Assembly: GCA_045588575.1 (NCBI GenBank)
Contig: JAZNEJ010000005.1
Span: 62,001 to 126,000, forward strand
Reading direction: 5' to 3'
Origin: RGIG5299 sp045588575
GTDB taxonomy: Bacteria; Bacillota; Clostridia; Oscillospirales; RGIG5299
DNA: 64,000 bases
Part shown: positions 1 to 9,202 of the stretch, piece by piece
Layout of the letters: each line of letters begins with the position of its first letter
Numbering within the stretch: the first letter of the stretch is position 1
Program-made: the position numbers and the translations under genes
The notes under the pieces: generated by a model
Database searches by the model: none
What the model saw: the letters and a program-made list of their open reading frames with translations, nothing else
What the model was told of the DNA's origin: nothing

Positions 1-552
1 ATCCATAACGCAAAGAGAATCGCTGCCGTCGGTTGAAACCGGCTCGTGAAGCGAAATTGGGTCGGCAATGGCATCAAGAGCCTCGGTAATATCACACGCT
101 TTAACCTCCAAAATCTTCGCAACCTCCTCGGTTGTGGGCTCTCTGCCTTTTTCTTTTATAAACCGCTCCTTAACGCTTAACGTTTTATAGGCAAGGTCTC
201 TTAACGAGCGCGATACTCTTATGGGGTTGTTATCACGAAGATATCTGCGAATTTCACCTATAATCATCGGCACTGCGTAGGTAGAAAATTTAACGTTTAA
301 ATCGGTGTTGAAATTGTCAACCGATTTTATAAGTCCAATGCACCCGACTTGAAAAAGCTCATCGGGATTTTTGCCTCTGAAAGAGAATTTTTGAACAACG
401 CTTAAAACCAATTTCAAATTTCCGTTTATAAAAGTTTCTCTTGCCTTTTTATCGCCGTTTTTAATTTTTGAAAGTAAAATTCTTTTTTCGTCCTCGTTTA
501 AAACGGGCAATTTCGAGGTGTTAACCCCCGAAAGCTCTACCTTGTTATACAA
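1..552 (-). CDS. sigG: RNA polymerase forespore sigma factor SigG (5' part, runs off window)
   Basis: This is the first 184 codons of the late forespore sigma factor; the 3' end lies outside the window. The N-terminus reads YNKVELSGVNTSKLPVL, the signature that separates SigG from SigF. Region 2 follows (FSTYAVPMIIGEIRRYLRD), then the start of region 3. The start is a TTG at 550-552, chosen because GGAGGGG lies 5 nt upstream and no in-frame ATG precedes the conserved N-terminus. It lies 57 nt downstream of sigE, in the conserved spoIIGA-sigE-sigG order, so read-through from sigE plus its own promoter is likely. Both the weak start codon and the leader hairpin should hold translation low. The identification is firm; only the length is unknown. 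Confidence 0.95.
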   Translation of the reverse strand, partial: MYNKVELSGVNTSKLPVLNEDEKRILLSKIKNGDKKARETFINGNLKLVLSVVQKFSFRGKNPDELFQVGCIGLIKSVDNFNTDLNVKFSTYAVPMIIGEIRRYLRDNNPIRVSRSLRDLAYKTLSVKERFIKEKGREPTTEEVAKILEVKACDITEALDAIADPISLHEPVSTDGSDSLCVMD

Positions 553-588
553 AAAATCCCCTCCGTCAATGATTATTGACGTAAGGGG
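550..588 (-). promoter_or_regulatory. sigG leader hairpin masking its ribosome-binding site
   Basis: Reading the minus strand, CCCC (585-588) and ACGTCAAT-type bases (575-581) pair with ATTGACG (564-570) and GGGG (558-561) around a four-base loop (571-574). The downstream arm contains the GGAGGGG Shine-Dalgarno of sigG, which sits 5 nt before a TTG start. The pairing is seen directly. Translational damping is inferred, in line with a leader hairpin reported for B. subtilis sigG. Confidence 0.75.
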
Positions 589-608
589 AAAAAATAATCT
601 CGGAAAAA

Positions 609-1304
609 TCAGGAAATTTTCATAAGCTCTTTTTTAAGCTTTGCAAAAATCTTCTTTTCAAGACGCGATATGTACGATTGCGAAATAGAAAGCATATCCG
701 CAACCTCTTTTTGAGTGAATTCTCTGCCCGAAAAACCGAAACGCAGCTCGGTAATTTGCCGTTCTCTCGGCGAAAGGGAAGAGAGAGCCGATTTTAAAAG
801 CTCCGACTCTATTTCGCTTTCAAGCCTATGTCCTATATCACTTTCGTCGCTTTGCAAAATGTCGGCAAGTAAAAGCTCGTTTCCGTCGGAATCGGTGTTA
901 AGCGGCTCGTCTATTGAAATATCGGTGCGGTGCGATGCGTTTTTTCTTAAAAACATAAGAATTTCGTTTTCAATGCATCTTGAAGCGTAGGTTGCAAGCT
1001 TAATGCTTTTATCTGCCTTAAAGGTGTTAACCGCTTTTATAAGCCCTATTGTGCCTATTGAAATAAGGTCCTCGATGTTTATTCCCGTGTTATCGAATTT
1101 TTTTGCAATGTAAACCACAAGACGCAAATTGTGCTCAATAAGACGTTCGCGCGCATTTCTTTCGCCCGATGCCGAAAGCGCGGCAAGAGAAGCCTCTTCT
1201 TCCGAAGAAAGCGGCGGCTTTAAGGTGTCGGGAGAGGAAATATAGTGAAGAAATCCAAAACCGAAAAGCTTGCCAAAAAGCAATCTTAACTTAAAAAGCA
1301 ACAT
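609..1304 (-). CDS. sigE: Mother-cell sigma factor SigE (pro-sigma E)
   Basis: Directs early mother-cell transcription during sporulation. It is 231 aa with a basic/hydrophobic pro-sequence over residues 1-22, and the [14 protein letters not shown] stretch matches the site where SpoIIGA removes the pro-peptide in B. subtilis. Region 2 spans about residues 58-120 ([29 protein letters not shown] is the family hallmark, residues 59-87), and region 4 lies at about 175-228 ([14 protein letters not shown]). The ATG has AAAGGA upstream. It follows spoIIGA by 15 nt in the same operon, so protease and substrate are made together. It is activated only after SpoIIR signals from the forespore; spoIIR is also in this window. 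Confidence 0.97.
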   Translation of the reverse strand: MLLFKLRLLFGKLFGFGFLHYISSPDTLKPPLSSEEEASLAALSASGERNARERLIEHNLRLVVYIAKKFDNTGINIEDLISIGTIGLIKAVNTFKADKSIKLATYASRCIENEILMFLRKNASHRTDISIDEPLNTDSDGNELLLADILQSDESDIGHRLESEIESELLKSALSSLSPRERQITELRFGFSGREFTQKEVADMLSISQSYISRLEKKIFAKLKKELMKIS

Positions 1305-1319
1305 TGAAAATCAGTCCTT

Positions 1320-2186
1320 TTAAAGAAAAATTGAGGGATTAAGTAAAACGGGATATTTCCCCAAAGGCACCGTTGAAACGGCAATAACGGCCTGCCTTGC
1401 AACGTTTCCGTAGCCTTTGATTTTAATACTGTCAACAGGGAAGGCAAAAAGCATTTTATTGCCCGCCGCGGTTTTTGCGAAAACCGTTCTCAGCTTTTTT
1501 AAAAGCTCGGGCGGAAGAAAGGGAATTTCGTTCGTTTTTTCAAATATTTCAACGCTTTTAAGCTCGTCGGGCAGTGCGGGAGCAATCACCGAATGGTCGC
1601 AAATGATAACGGGAAAACCGTAAAATCCTTCGGTTAGGCTGTTGCCGGTATCGCAAAGAGCCTTTGAAACAAAGCTTTTTCCGAAAACGGTAACCGTTAC
1701 CTCGCATGAAAACGGAGAATCGAAGCACGGAGGCTTTATTTTTGAAATAAAAAAGCAAAGGGCGGCAAAGAAAAACGCAATTAAAAAAACTGCGGTGAAA
1801 GAAAGGTCGAAATAAAAGCTTCCGTCAAAAAGATAAAAAATACTGCCGAGCGGCGTAAAAAAATAAATTAAAAGGGTAACGGCGCCGAAAGCAAGTGAAA
1901 CGCCTAAAAAAAGCAGATTGCAAATAATGAAATTTTTAAGCTTTTTGTAGCCGAAAACGATAAAAACGGTAATAAGTAAAGAAATAATATCGAATATTAA
2001 AGAAAGAAAAAAGGGCAGGGAAATAAAATAAAAAACAGTGGCATAAAGCGAACCGAAAAGAGCGCCAAGCAAAATTCTGAAGAAAAAAACCTTATATTTT
2101 AAAATCAGCTGGCACACCGAAATAACGAAGAAATCAACGGTAAGATTTGTTAAAAACATAACGTCGGCATAAACGTCGTATTCCAA
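1320..2186 (-). CDS. spoIIGA: Sporulation sigma-E factor-processing peptidase SpoIIGA
   Basis: Membrane aspartic protease that cleaves pro-SigE in the mother cell. The N-terminal half has about five hydrophobic segments; the C-terminal half is a soluble protease domain whose catalytic motif is CDTGNSL (Asp about 182 when counted from the upstream GTG). A GTG at 2193-2195 is in frame, but the Shine-Dalgarno GGGAG runs straight into it. The TTG at 2184-2186 sits 8 nt after GGGAG and gives a start (MEYDVYADVMF) that aligns better with the family, so I prefer it. It is first in the operon with sigE and sigG, behind a wide-spaced promoter. Sequence is divergent outside the DTGN region, as is usual for this family. 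Confidence 0.93.
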   Translation of the reverse strand: MEYDVYADVMFLTNLTVDFFVISVCQLILKYKVFFFRILLGALFGSLYATVFYFISLPFFLSLIFDIISLLITVFIVFGYKKLKNFIICNLLFLGVSLAFGAVTLLIYFFTPLGSIFYLFDGSFYFDLSFTAVFLIAFFFAALCFFISKIKPPCFDSPFSCEVTVTVFGKSFVSKALCDTGNSLTEGFYGFPVIICDHSVIAPALPDELKSVEIFEKTNEIPFLPPELLKKLRTVFAKTAAGNKMLFAFPVDSIKIKGYGNVARQAVIAVSTVPLGKYPVLLNPSIFL

Positions 2187-2218
2187 ATTTTCCACTCCCT
2201 TGTTTTTTAACTGACTGA

Positions 2219-2252
2219 ATTATAGCATCTTTGAGCGGGTAATTTTTGTCAA
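2219..2252 (-). promoter_or_regulatory. spoIIG-type promoter with 22-bp spacer and overlapping 0A box
   Basis: On the minus strand a perfect TTGACA (2247-2252) and a perfect TATAAT (2219-2224) are 22 bp apart instead of 17. B. subtilis spoIIG has the same 22-bp arrangement and depends on phosphorylated Spo0A. TTTGTCAAA (2245-2253) overlaps the -35 and fits the clostridial 0A-box pattern TTTGWCNAA. The remaining 2196-2400 gap is AT-rich and otherwise shows only the next gene's ribosome-binding site. Confidence 0.8.
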
Positions 2253-2403
2253 AATAAGCCTTAAAAAATTCTTTTTTAAAAAATATTTTCAATTCGCTTC
2301 TTAAATATTAAAAAATATTATTATAATATTATTAAAAAAAGAGGAATTTTTAAAATTCAGAGATATATATTTTAGTAAAGATTTTTTAAGGAGGTAATTT
2401 TTG

Positions 2404-2970
2404 ATGAAAGTTGTTTTTGTTTCGGGAAGTCCCAACGAAAACGGAACGACCTCAAAGCTTTTTGATTTAATAAAAAAAGACCTTACAGACGTTGATATAG
2501 TAGATATAAATGCGGGCAAAGCGGTGGCTTCGGCAAAATATCCTTTTTGTGTTTGCTGCTCAACACCCTGCAATAAATCCTGCTTTGCGGGAAGCGAGCT
2601 TGAAAAAGCTTTTGAAGAAATTTCCACGGCAGATTTCGTTGTTTTCGGAAGTCCAACCTATTTCGGCGCACCTTCGGCGCAGCTTAAAGCGTTTTTTGAT
2701 AAAACGAGAGATGTAAGAAACAAAAGAAGCTGGGTTGGAATTCCCACGGCTGCGGTTTCAAGCGGCGGCTCGAAATACGGCGGTCAGCAGGCAACCGTTT
2801 GCGACATACATAATATGTGCCTCGTTCACGGTATGACCATAGTGGGCGACAGCTCTGTTGAAACGGGTGTCGGCCATTTCGGCTTGTCATCACACCGAGA
2901 AAATTTCGATGAATACACCTTATTAAGAGCAAAAGCACTTGCAGAAAGAATAATGAGCTTCAAAAAATAA
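2404..2970 (+). CDS. Flavodoxin-family NAD(P)H-dependent FMN reductase-like protein
   Basis: A 188-aa single-domain flavodoxin-like fold. The start MKVVFVSGSPNENGTTSKL is the FMN phosphate-binding loop (GSPxxxGxT), and FGSPTYFGAPSAQLKAFFD is the second flavin-binding segment. Between them lies a Cys-rich stretch (CVCCSTPCNKSC), typical of the iron-sulfur-flavoprotein-like branch. ATG at 2404 is preferred to TTG at 2401 because AAGGAGG ends 9 nt before it. It is transcribed divergently from spoIIGA and 23 nt ahead of dgt. The electron acceptor cannot be told from sequence. Confidence 0.85.
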   Translation: MKVVFVSGSPNENGTTSKLFDLIKKDLTDVDIVDINAGKAVASAKYPFCVCCSTPCNKSCFAGSELEKAFEEISTADFVVFGSPTYFGAPSAQLKAFFDKTRDVRNKRSWVGIPTAAVSSGGSKYGGQQATVCDIHNMCLVHGMTIVGDSSVETGVGHFGLSSHRENFDEYTLLRAKALAERIMSFKK

Positions 2971-2993
2971 AGATATAAAAAGGGGGATTTTTC

Positions 2994-4040
2994 TTGGAAA
3001 AAACCATAAGAGAAATAACCGAAGAAAGAGAATACGAACTTCTTTCACCCCTTGCATCTAAAAGCAGGGAAGCAAAAAGAGAAAATGAAGACGAGCCTTG
3101 TCCTCTTCGCACCGAATTTCAAAGAGACGGCGACAGAATAATTCATTCAAAGGCATTCCGCCGATTAAAGCATAAAACGCAGGTTTTCTTGGCGCCCGAG
3201 GGCGACCATTACAGAACCCGACTTACTCATACGCTTGAGGTAAACCAAATAGCGAGAACGATAGCGAGAGCGCTTTATTTAAACGAATATTTAACCGAAG
3301 CAATAGCACTTGGACACGATTTGGGCCATTCGCCCTTCGGCCACGCCGGCGAAAGAGCGCTCGATTCAGTTTGCCCTCTCGGATTTTCACATAACGAGCA
3401 ATCGGTTAGGGTTGCCAAAAAGCTTGAAAAAAACGGAAAAGGCTTAAATCTCACAAACGAATGCTTGGACGGAATAAGATGGCACTGTGTTGACGGTGCG
3501 GCAAACACTCTTGAAGGACAAATCGTCCGTTACGCCGATATGATTGCTTTTATAAATCACGATATCGACGATGCAATAAGAGGCAGAGTTATTTCAAAAG
3601 AAGATATTCCCGATGAAATTTCTCAAATAGTGGGCTATCGCCATTCGGAAAGAATAGGCGCGATGATAAACGCAACGGTATCGGAAAGCCGCAAGAGAAT
3701 GGCAAAGGCAATTGAGAACGGCGCGGGCGTTTCGCAAGGAATCATAGACCTTGAGCCGACCGTAAGAAAGGCTCTTTTCGACCTTAAAGATTTTATGTTC
3801 AAATATGTTTACCTCGGAAGCGAAGCAAAAAAAGAAGAGGGCAAGGCGGTTGAAATAGTTAAAACGCTTTACGGTTATTTTTCAAAAAATCCCGAAAAGT
3901 TAACGGGCGAATATAAAGAAATTTTTGTAAACGAAGGTCCCGAAAGAGCGGCGCTCGATTACGTTGCTTCAATGAGCGACGGTTATGCGGTTTCGCTTTT
4001 CTCGGAAATTCACATACCAAAGAAGTGGCAGCTTTTGTAA
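2994..4040 (+). CDS. dgt: Deoxyguanosinetriphosphate triphosphohydrolase-like HD protein
   Basis: Hydrolyses dGTP (or other dNTPs) to the deoxynucleoside and triphosphate, helping to balance dNTP pools. It is 348 aa, the usual size for the Gram-positive branch. The HD-domain metal ligands are visible: H79 in TRLTHT, H108-D109 in ALGHDLGHSPFGH, and a later Asp in YADMIAFINHDIDD. The start is TTG at 2994 behind AGGGGG. It sits just before dnaG and rpoD, a common clostridial arrangement, and is probably cotranscribed with them. Confidence 0.93.
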   Translation: MEKTIREITEEREYELLSPLASKSREAKRENEDEPCPLRTEFQRDGDRIIHSKAFRRLKHKTQVFLAPEGDHYRTRLTHTLEVNQIARTIARALYLNEYLTEAIALGHDLGHSPFGHAGERALDSVCPLGFSHNEQSVRVAKKLEKNGKGLNLTNECLDGIRWHCVDGAANTLEGQIVRYADMIAFINHDIDDAIRGRVISKEDIPDEISQIVGYRHSERIGAMINATVSESRKRMAKAIENGAGVSQGIIDLEPTVRKALFDLKDFMFKYVYLGSEAKKEEGKAVEIVKTLYGYFSKNPEKLTGEYKEIFVNEGPERAALDYVASMSDGYAVSLFSEIHIPKKWQLL

Positions 4041-4071
4041 AAAGCTAAAAGAGAAGGAAAGGGGGAGAAAA

Positions 4072-5817
4072 ATGGCGAAAATTCCCGAAAGCTTTATAAG
4101 AGAAGTTATAGACAGAAACGGAATAGAAGAGCTTATAGGAAGCTACGTGCAATTAAAAAGAAGCAGCGGAAATTTTGTTGGATTATGTCCGTTTCACTCG
4201 GAAAAAACACCGTCTTTCACCGTTTTCCCCGATTCAAAATCGTTTTATTGCTTCGGCTGCGGCACAGGCGGCGATGCAATTACCTTCATAACCAAAATAG
4301 AGAATTTAAATTATTTAGATGCAGTTAAATTTCTTGCCCAGCGTGCTTCAATGACGGTGCCGGAGGAAAATTCGGCAGATGCAGAGGCATCTAAGCTTCG
4401 AGATAAAATTCTCAAAATGAATAAAGAAGCGGCACGGTTTTACCACGCCTGCCTTAAAGATAAGGAAAAGGGCGCCGCAGCGAGAGGATATATTGCAAAA
4501 AGGCAGTTAACTGCCGAAACGGTAACTCATTTCGGCTTGGGTTACGCTCCGGATTCGTGGAACTCGCTTTCAAAGCATCTCGCATCAAAAGGGTTTAGTG
4601 AGAACGATATTATTGCGGCAGGTCTTGCGAGAAAAGGTAAAAGCGGCGGAATTTACGACTTTTTCCGAAACCGCCTTATCTTCCCGATAATCGACGTAAG
4701 AGGAAACGTAATAGCTTTTGGAGGAAGAGTTTTGGATAACAGTCTTCCCAAATATTTAAACTCAACCGATTCCCCCGTTTTCTCAAAGAAAAACAATCTG
4801 TTTGCGCTTAATTTCGCAAAAAACAAAGGAAATTCGCGCCTCATTTTAGCTGAAGGCTATATGGACGTAATTTCAATGCATCAGGCAGGATTTACAGAGG
4901 CGGTTGCAACGCTCGGCACGGCAATAACGGCGGAGCAGGCAAGACTTATGTCGCGCTATGCAAAGAAAATAGTTGTTGCCTACGATACCGATAAAGCAGG
5001 TCAGGCCGCCGTTGCCAAAGCAAGCAGACTGCTCGGCGAGCTTAACGTGGATATAAATATTTTAGCGGTAACCGACGGCAAAGACCCCGACGAATTTATA
5101 AGAGAAAACGGCGCCGAAAAATTCGAAATGATATTAAACGGCGCAAAATCAAGAATAGAATACGAACTTGCAATGCTGAAAAATCAGTCCGATTTAGAAA
5201 GCTCCGAGGGAAAAATCGCCTACGTAAAGGCGGCAACGCAAATTATTGCCAAGGAGCCTTATGCGGTAACCCGAGAGGTTTATGCGGGTGTTATAGCAAA
5301 GGAAACCGAAATTTCAAAAGAACAAATAAATAAAGACATTTTAAGATGCTTAAAAACCAACGAAAAGAAAAAAGGCTTTGCAGAGTTAACGGGAGCGGAA
5401 AAGATAATTAACGTTCCCGAAAGCTACGGCGATAAAACGCTCGAAATGAGAACCGTTAAAGCGGAGGAAGGGCTTATTGCCTCGCTTCTCAAAAATAACG
5501 ATTTTCTTCAAAAGCTTCCCGAAATAACCGAAGAGCTTTTTATAACCGAGAAAAACAGGCTGATTTTTTCGGCATTAAGCCAAAAAATCAAAAACGGCTT
5601 CGAAACGGAAATATATTCTTTTTCCGAGGAGCTTGAAAACGAGCAAATATCGCATCTGGCGGGAATTGAAGCGAGAGGAAGGCTTGCGCTTAACTTCACC
5701 CTGCGGGAAGCGGAAGATTTTATAGCGGTGCTTAAACAGGCAAAAATCAAGAAAAACGGCCAAAACCTTACGGAAATGACCGATGAAGAGTTCCGCAATC
5801 TCATTAAAAAGAAGTAA
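4072..5817 (+). CDS. dnaG: DNA primase
   Basis: Makes RNA primers for lagging-strand synthesis. It is 581 aa from the ATG at 4072, which follows GGGGGAG; an in-frame ATG further upstream lies inside dgt and is not used. The order of domains is a CHC2 zinc finger (C39, H42, C60, C63), the primase core, Toprim (AEGYMDV and YDTDKAGQAA carry the acidic metal ligands), and a C-terminal helicase-binding region. It forms the macromolecular-synthesis operon with rpoD, 24 nt downstream. Confidence 0.97.
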   Translation: MAKIPESFIREVIDRNGIEELIGSYVQLKRSSGNFVGLCPFHSEKTPSFTVFPDSKSFYCFGCGTGGDAITFITKIENLNYLDAVKFLAQRASMTVPEENSADAEASKLRDKILKMNKEAARFYHACLKDKEKGAAARGYIAKRQLTAETVTHFGLGYAPDSWNSLSKHLASKGFSENDIIAAGLARKGKSGGIYDFFRNRLIFPIIDVRGNVIAFGGRVLDNSLPKYLNSTDSPVFSKKNNLFALNFAKNKGNSRLILAEGYMDVISMHQAGFTEAVATLGTAITAEQARLMSRYAKKIVVAYDTDKAGQAAVAKASRLLGELNVDINILAVTDGKDPDEFIRENGAEKFEMILNGAKSRIEYELAMLKNQSDLESSEGKIAYVKAATQIIAKEPYAVTREVYAGVIAKETEISKEQINKDILRCLKTNEKKKGFAELTGAEKIINVPESYGDKTLEMRTVKAEEGLIASLLKNNDFLQKLPEITEELFITEKNRLIFSALSQKIKNGFETEIYSFSEELENEQISHLAGIEARGRLALNFTLREAEDFIAVLKQAKIKKNGQNLTEMTDEEFRNLIKKK

Positions 5818-5841
5818 AAACCAATGGAAAGGAAATATGAT

Positions 5842-7167
5842 ATGAGCAAAAAAGAAAAGGATTTCCACGACGTGCTCGATGAAGAAATAGCAAACGAGCA
5901 AAAAGCCGAGGTAGACTATTTAAGCGATATCGACGACTTACTCTTGGAAACACCGGAAGACCTTGCCGATTTGGATAACCTTGAGGTTCCCGAAATTCTC
6001 GAAGAAGAAATAAGCGATGAGGACGTTAAAAAGGAAATCGATAAGCTTACCGAAATGGTAAATGCGGCAGAAAGCACAGACGATTCTCCCGCAACGGTAG
6101 AGGAGCTTTTGGAAAAAGGCAAAAAGACAGGAAAGCTTTCTCTCCGTCAAATTGAATCGGCAATGATAGATATGGATTTGGAGGCCGAGCAGTTTGATAA
6201 AATTTTGGAATTTATCGAGGCAAACGATATAACTCTTTTCGACGATTACGGAAAAGAACTCGATAATACTTTAATTCCCGAGGAAGACGTTGATATAAAA
6301 CCCGAGGAGTTCGAGCAGGTTTTCATCGCCGAAGGCGTTAAGATGGACGACCCCGTTAAAGTTTATCTTAAAGAAATCGGCAGAGTTCCGCTTCTCACCA
6401 GTGAAGAAGAAAAGGAATGCGCAATAAGAATGGCGCAGGGCGACATAAAAGCAAAGCAAAAGCTTTCCGAAGCGAATCTTCGTTTGGTTGTAAGCATTGC
6501 AAAGCGTTATGTCGGCAGAGGTATGCTCTTCCTCGACTTAATTCAAGAGGGTAACTTGGGGCTTATTAAAGCGGTTGAAAAGTTTGACTACACCAAGGAA
6601 TTTAAATTCTCGACCTATGCAACGTGGTGGATAAGACAGGCTATAACCAGAGCAATTGCCGACCAAGCAAGAACAATAAGAATTCCCGTCCATATGGTTG
6701 AAACGATAAACAAGGTTTCAAAGGTTGAAAAGCAGCTCACTCAGGAGCTTGGCAGACATGCTCACGTAAACGAAATTGCGGCAGAAATGAATCTTCCCGT
6801 TGAAAAGGTAAGAAGCATTCTCAAAATAGCGCAGGAGCCCGTTTCTCTTGAAACCCCCGTCGGTGAAGAGGAAGACAGCCATCTTTGCGACTTTATTCCC
6901 GATGACGACGTTCCGGCACCGCCCGAAGCGGCATCGCACATTCTTCTTAAAGAAGAGCTTGCCGAGGTTTTAAAAACCCTTGCTCCCAGAGAAGAAAAGG
7001 TTTTACGTCTTCGTTTCGGCCTTGAAGACGGAAAAATGAGAACCTTGGAGGAAGTAGGCAAGGAGTTTAACGTAACAAGAGAAAGGATAAGACAAATCGA
7101 GGCAAAGGCGTTAAGAAAGCTTCGCCATCCCTCAAGGTCAAAGCGTCTTAAGGATTTTCTTGAATGA
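5842..7167 (+). CDS. rpoD: Housekeeping RNA polymerase sigma factor SigA/RpoD
   Basis: Primary sigma factor of vegetative cells, 441 aa. It has an acidic N-terminal region 1 (residues 1-110), then regions 1.2 and 2 ([30 protein letters not shown] contacts the -10), and region 4 with the helix-turn-helix ([20 protein letters not shown]). I use the ATG at 5842 because GGAAAGGAA lies 7-8 nt before it; the in-frame ATG at 5824 has no ribosome-binding site. Its stop overlaps the rluB start by 4 nt, implying translational coupling. Confidence 0.97.
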   Translation: MSKKEKDFHDVLDEEIANEQKAEVDYLSDIDDLLLETPEDLADLDNLEVPEILEEEISDEDVKKEIDKLTEMVNAAESTDDSPATVEELLEKGKKTGKLSLRQIESAMIDMDLEAEQFDKILEFIEANDITLFDDYGKELDNTLIPEEDVDIKPEEFEQVFIAEGVKMDDPVKVYLKEIGRVPLLTSEEEKECAIRMAQGDIKAKQKLSEANLRLVVSIAKRYVGRGMLFLDLIQEGNLGLIKAVEKFDYTKEFKFSTYATWWIRQAITRAIADQARTIRIPVHMVETINKVSKVEKQLTQELGRHAHVNEIAAEMNLPVEKVRSILKIAQEPVSLETPVGEEEDSHLCDFIPDDDVPAPPEAASHILLKEELAEVLKTLAPREEKVLRLRFGLEDGKMRTLEEVGKEFNVTRERIRQIEAKALRKLRHPSRSKRLKDFLE

Positions 7168-7895
7168 GTGATATAAACGAAGGAATAAAACTGCAAAAAT
7201 ACATAGCGGATGCAGGCGTTTGTTCAAGACGTGCCGCCGAAGAGTTAATTCGGGCAGGCAAGGTTACGGTTAACGGCGAAAAGGCCGAAATAGGCATGAG
7301 AATAGATGCCGAAAAAGATAGAGTAACCGTTTCGGGCAAGGCGCTTAGAAACAGAGAAAATCCGAAATCGTATTTTATGCTTTACAAACCCAGAGGCTAC
7401 GTTACAACGATGAAGGATGAGGGCGACCGCCGTTGTATAACCGACCTCACAAAAGGCATAACTCAAAGAGTTTTTCCGGTTGGAAGACTCGATAAAGAGT
7501 CGGAAGGACTTTTAATATTAACAAACGACGGCGAGCTTTCGCTTCGTTTAACCCACCCCTCAAAGCATTTTCCAAAAACCTATCGAGTAACGGTAAGCGG
7601 CGAGGTAACGCAGGCTGAAATTAAAAAGCTAACCGAGGGCGTAACGCTCGACGACGGCTATAAAACCGAGCCGTGCATTATTAAAAGCTCTAAAAGAGAC
7701 GACGGCAAAACGGTTATGTATATAACCATCACCGAGGGCAAAAACCGTCAGATAAGAAGAATGCTCGAAACTATAAACGCCGAGGTTTTAATTTTAAAAA
7801 GAATTTCTTACGGAAATTTAACTTTGAGCGGCGTTGGAGTAGGAAAATACAGAGTGTTAACCCCTGAAGAAATAAGATATTTGAAATCACTGTAA
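7164..7895 (+). CDS. rluB: 23S rRNA pseudouridine synthase of the RluB/RsuA family
   Basis: Converts a uridine in ribosomal RNA to pseudouridine. It is 243 aa, with an N-terminal S4 RNA-binding domain (residues 8-60) and a catalytic domain whose nucleophile is D110 in [13 protein letters not shown], the RsuA/RluB signature. It overlaps the rpoD stop (ATGA). RluB (position 2605-type) is the usual clostridial assignment, but RsuA-like specificity for 16S rRNA cannot be excluded from sequence alone. Confidence 0.92.
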   Translation: MSDINEGIKLQKYIADAGVCSRRAAEELIRAGKVTVNGEKAEIGMRIDAEKDRVTVSGKALRNRENPKSYFMLYKPRGYVTTMKDEGDRRCITDLTKGITQRVFPVGRLDKESEGLLILTNDGELSLRLTHPSKHFPKTYRVTVSGEVTQAEIKKLTEGVTLDDGYKTEPCIIKSSKRDDGKTVMYITITEGKNRQIRRMLETINAEVLILKRISYGNLTLSGVGVGKYRVLTPEEIRYLKSL

Positions 7896-7912
7896 GAAAG
7901 AGGAGAAAAACA

Positions 7913-9202
7913 ATGAAAAAATATACAGAAATGAACCTTAACGAATTAAAAGAAGAACTTGCTGTTACAATGGCTGAATATGAAAACTGCAAGAGCCTTA
8001 ATCTTAAACTCGATATGTCGAGAGGAAAGCCCAACACCGAGCAAATCAACACAATGGAAGGTCTTCTCACCGTTTTAAAAACTAACGAAGACTGCTTCTC
8101 CGAGGGAATAGATGCAAGAAACTACGGCCTTATCGACGGTCTTCCCGAAGCAAAAAGATTTTTCGGCGAGCTTATGGAGGTTGACGCTTCAAAGGTTATC
8201 GTAGGCGGAAGCTCCTCTCTTACAATGATGTACGATACCCTTGCGGCTTGCATGCTTTACGGCACAAACGGCTGCACTCCTTGGTGCAAGCTTCCCGAGG
8301 TTAAATTCGTTTGCCCCGTTCCCGGATACGACAGACATTTCTCCGTAACCGAGGCACTCGGAATTAAAATGGTAACTGTTCCCATGACCGATAACGGTCC
8401 CGATATGGACGCCGTAAGAGCTCTTGTTGAGAACGACGAAACCGTAAAGGGCATTTGGTGCAACCCCAAATATTCAAATCCCGAGGGCGTTGTTTATTCC
8501 GATGAAACCGTTAGAGCGCTTGCAAACTTAAAGCCCGCCGCAAAAGACTTCAAAATTATGTGGGATAACGCATATATAGTCCACTTCCTCGGCGATAAGC
8601 CCGCAAAACTTCTTAACATAATCGACGAATGCGAAAAAGCAGGCAATCCAGATATGGCAATCGAATTCGTTTCAACCTCTAAAATCAGCTTCCCCGGCTC
8701 AGGCGTTGCAGCGCTTGCATCGGGCGAGGGTATGATTAAAGAAATCAAACAGAAGATGTTTGCGCAGGTAATCGGTCCCAATAAGGTTAACCAGCTTGCT
8801 CACGTTAGATATTATAAAAACGTAGACGGTCTTTTAAAGGTTATGAAAACCTACGCCGATATGTTAAAACCCCGCTTTGATGCGGTTTTGGAAACCTTGG
8901 ACGAAAAGCTTGCAGGCAAAGATATAATCACTTGGAAGGTTCCCGAAGGCGGTTATTTCATCTCCGTTCAGGTATATAACGGCACCGCAAAAAGAGTTAT
9001 TGAGCTTTCAAAGCAGGCAGGCGTAACTCTCACCGGCGCAGGTTCAACCTATCCCTATAAAAACGACCCGCAGGATTCCAACATAAGAATTGCTCCCAGC
9101 TATCCCACGGCAGACGAGCTTCGTCAGGCAATGGGAGTTTTCGCAGTTGCAGTGCGTCTTGCTGCCCTTGAAAAGCTTTTGGCAGCCAAGGAGGAAGCAT
9201 AA
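7913..9202 (+). CDS. PLP-dependent aminotransferase, aspartate aminotransferase Ic-like
   Basis: 429 aa, fold-type I. The N-terminal LDMSRGKPNTEQ and the length resemble the subgroup found in corynebacterial aspartate aminotransferase (PF12897), not the commoner AspC family. The Schiff-base lysine should be K257 in STSKISFPGSG, and WCNPKYSNPEG is the cofactor/substrate-binding segment. It is directly followed by purB with no gap, so one message is likely. An aspartate/2-oxoglutarate reaction is the best guess and would supply aspartate to purine and asparagine synthesis downstream; alanine-type activity is possible. Confidence 0.85.
   Translation: MKKYTEMNLNELKEELAVTMAEYENCKSLNLKLDMSRGKPNTEQINTMEGLLTVLKTNEDCFSEGIDARNYGLIDGLPEAKRFFGELMEVDASKVIVGGSSSLTMMYDTLAACMLYGTNGCTPWCKLPEVKFVCPVPGYDRHFSVTEALGIKMVTVPMTDNGPDMDAVRALVENDETVKGIWCNPKYSNPEGVVYSDETVRALANLKPAAKDFKIMWDNAYIVHFLGDKPAKLLNIIDECEKAGNPDMAIEFVSTSKISFPGSGVAALASGEGMIKEIKQKMFAQVIGPNKVNQLAHVRYYKNVDGLLKVMKTYADMLKPRFDAVLETLDEKLAGKDIITWKVPEGGYFISVQVYNGTAKRVIELSKQAGVTLTGAGSTYPYKNDPQDSNIRIAPSYPTADELRQAMGVFAVAVRLAALEKLLAAKEEA

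Noticed and set aside
2299..2327. Promoter for the flavodoxin gene (TATAAT at 2322-2327).
   Set aside because: No acceptable -35 lies 16-18 bp upstream; the region is simply very AT-rich.
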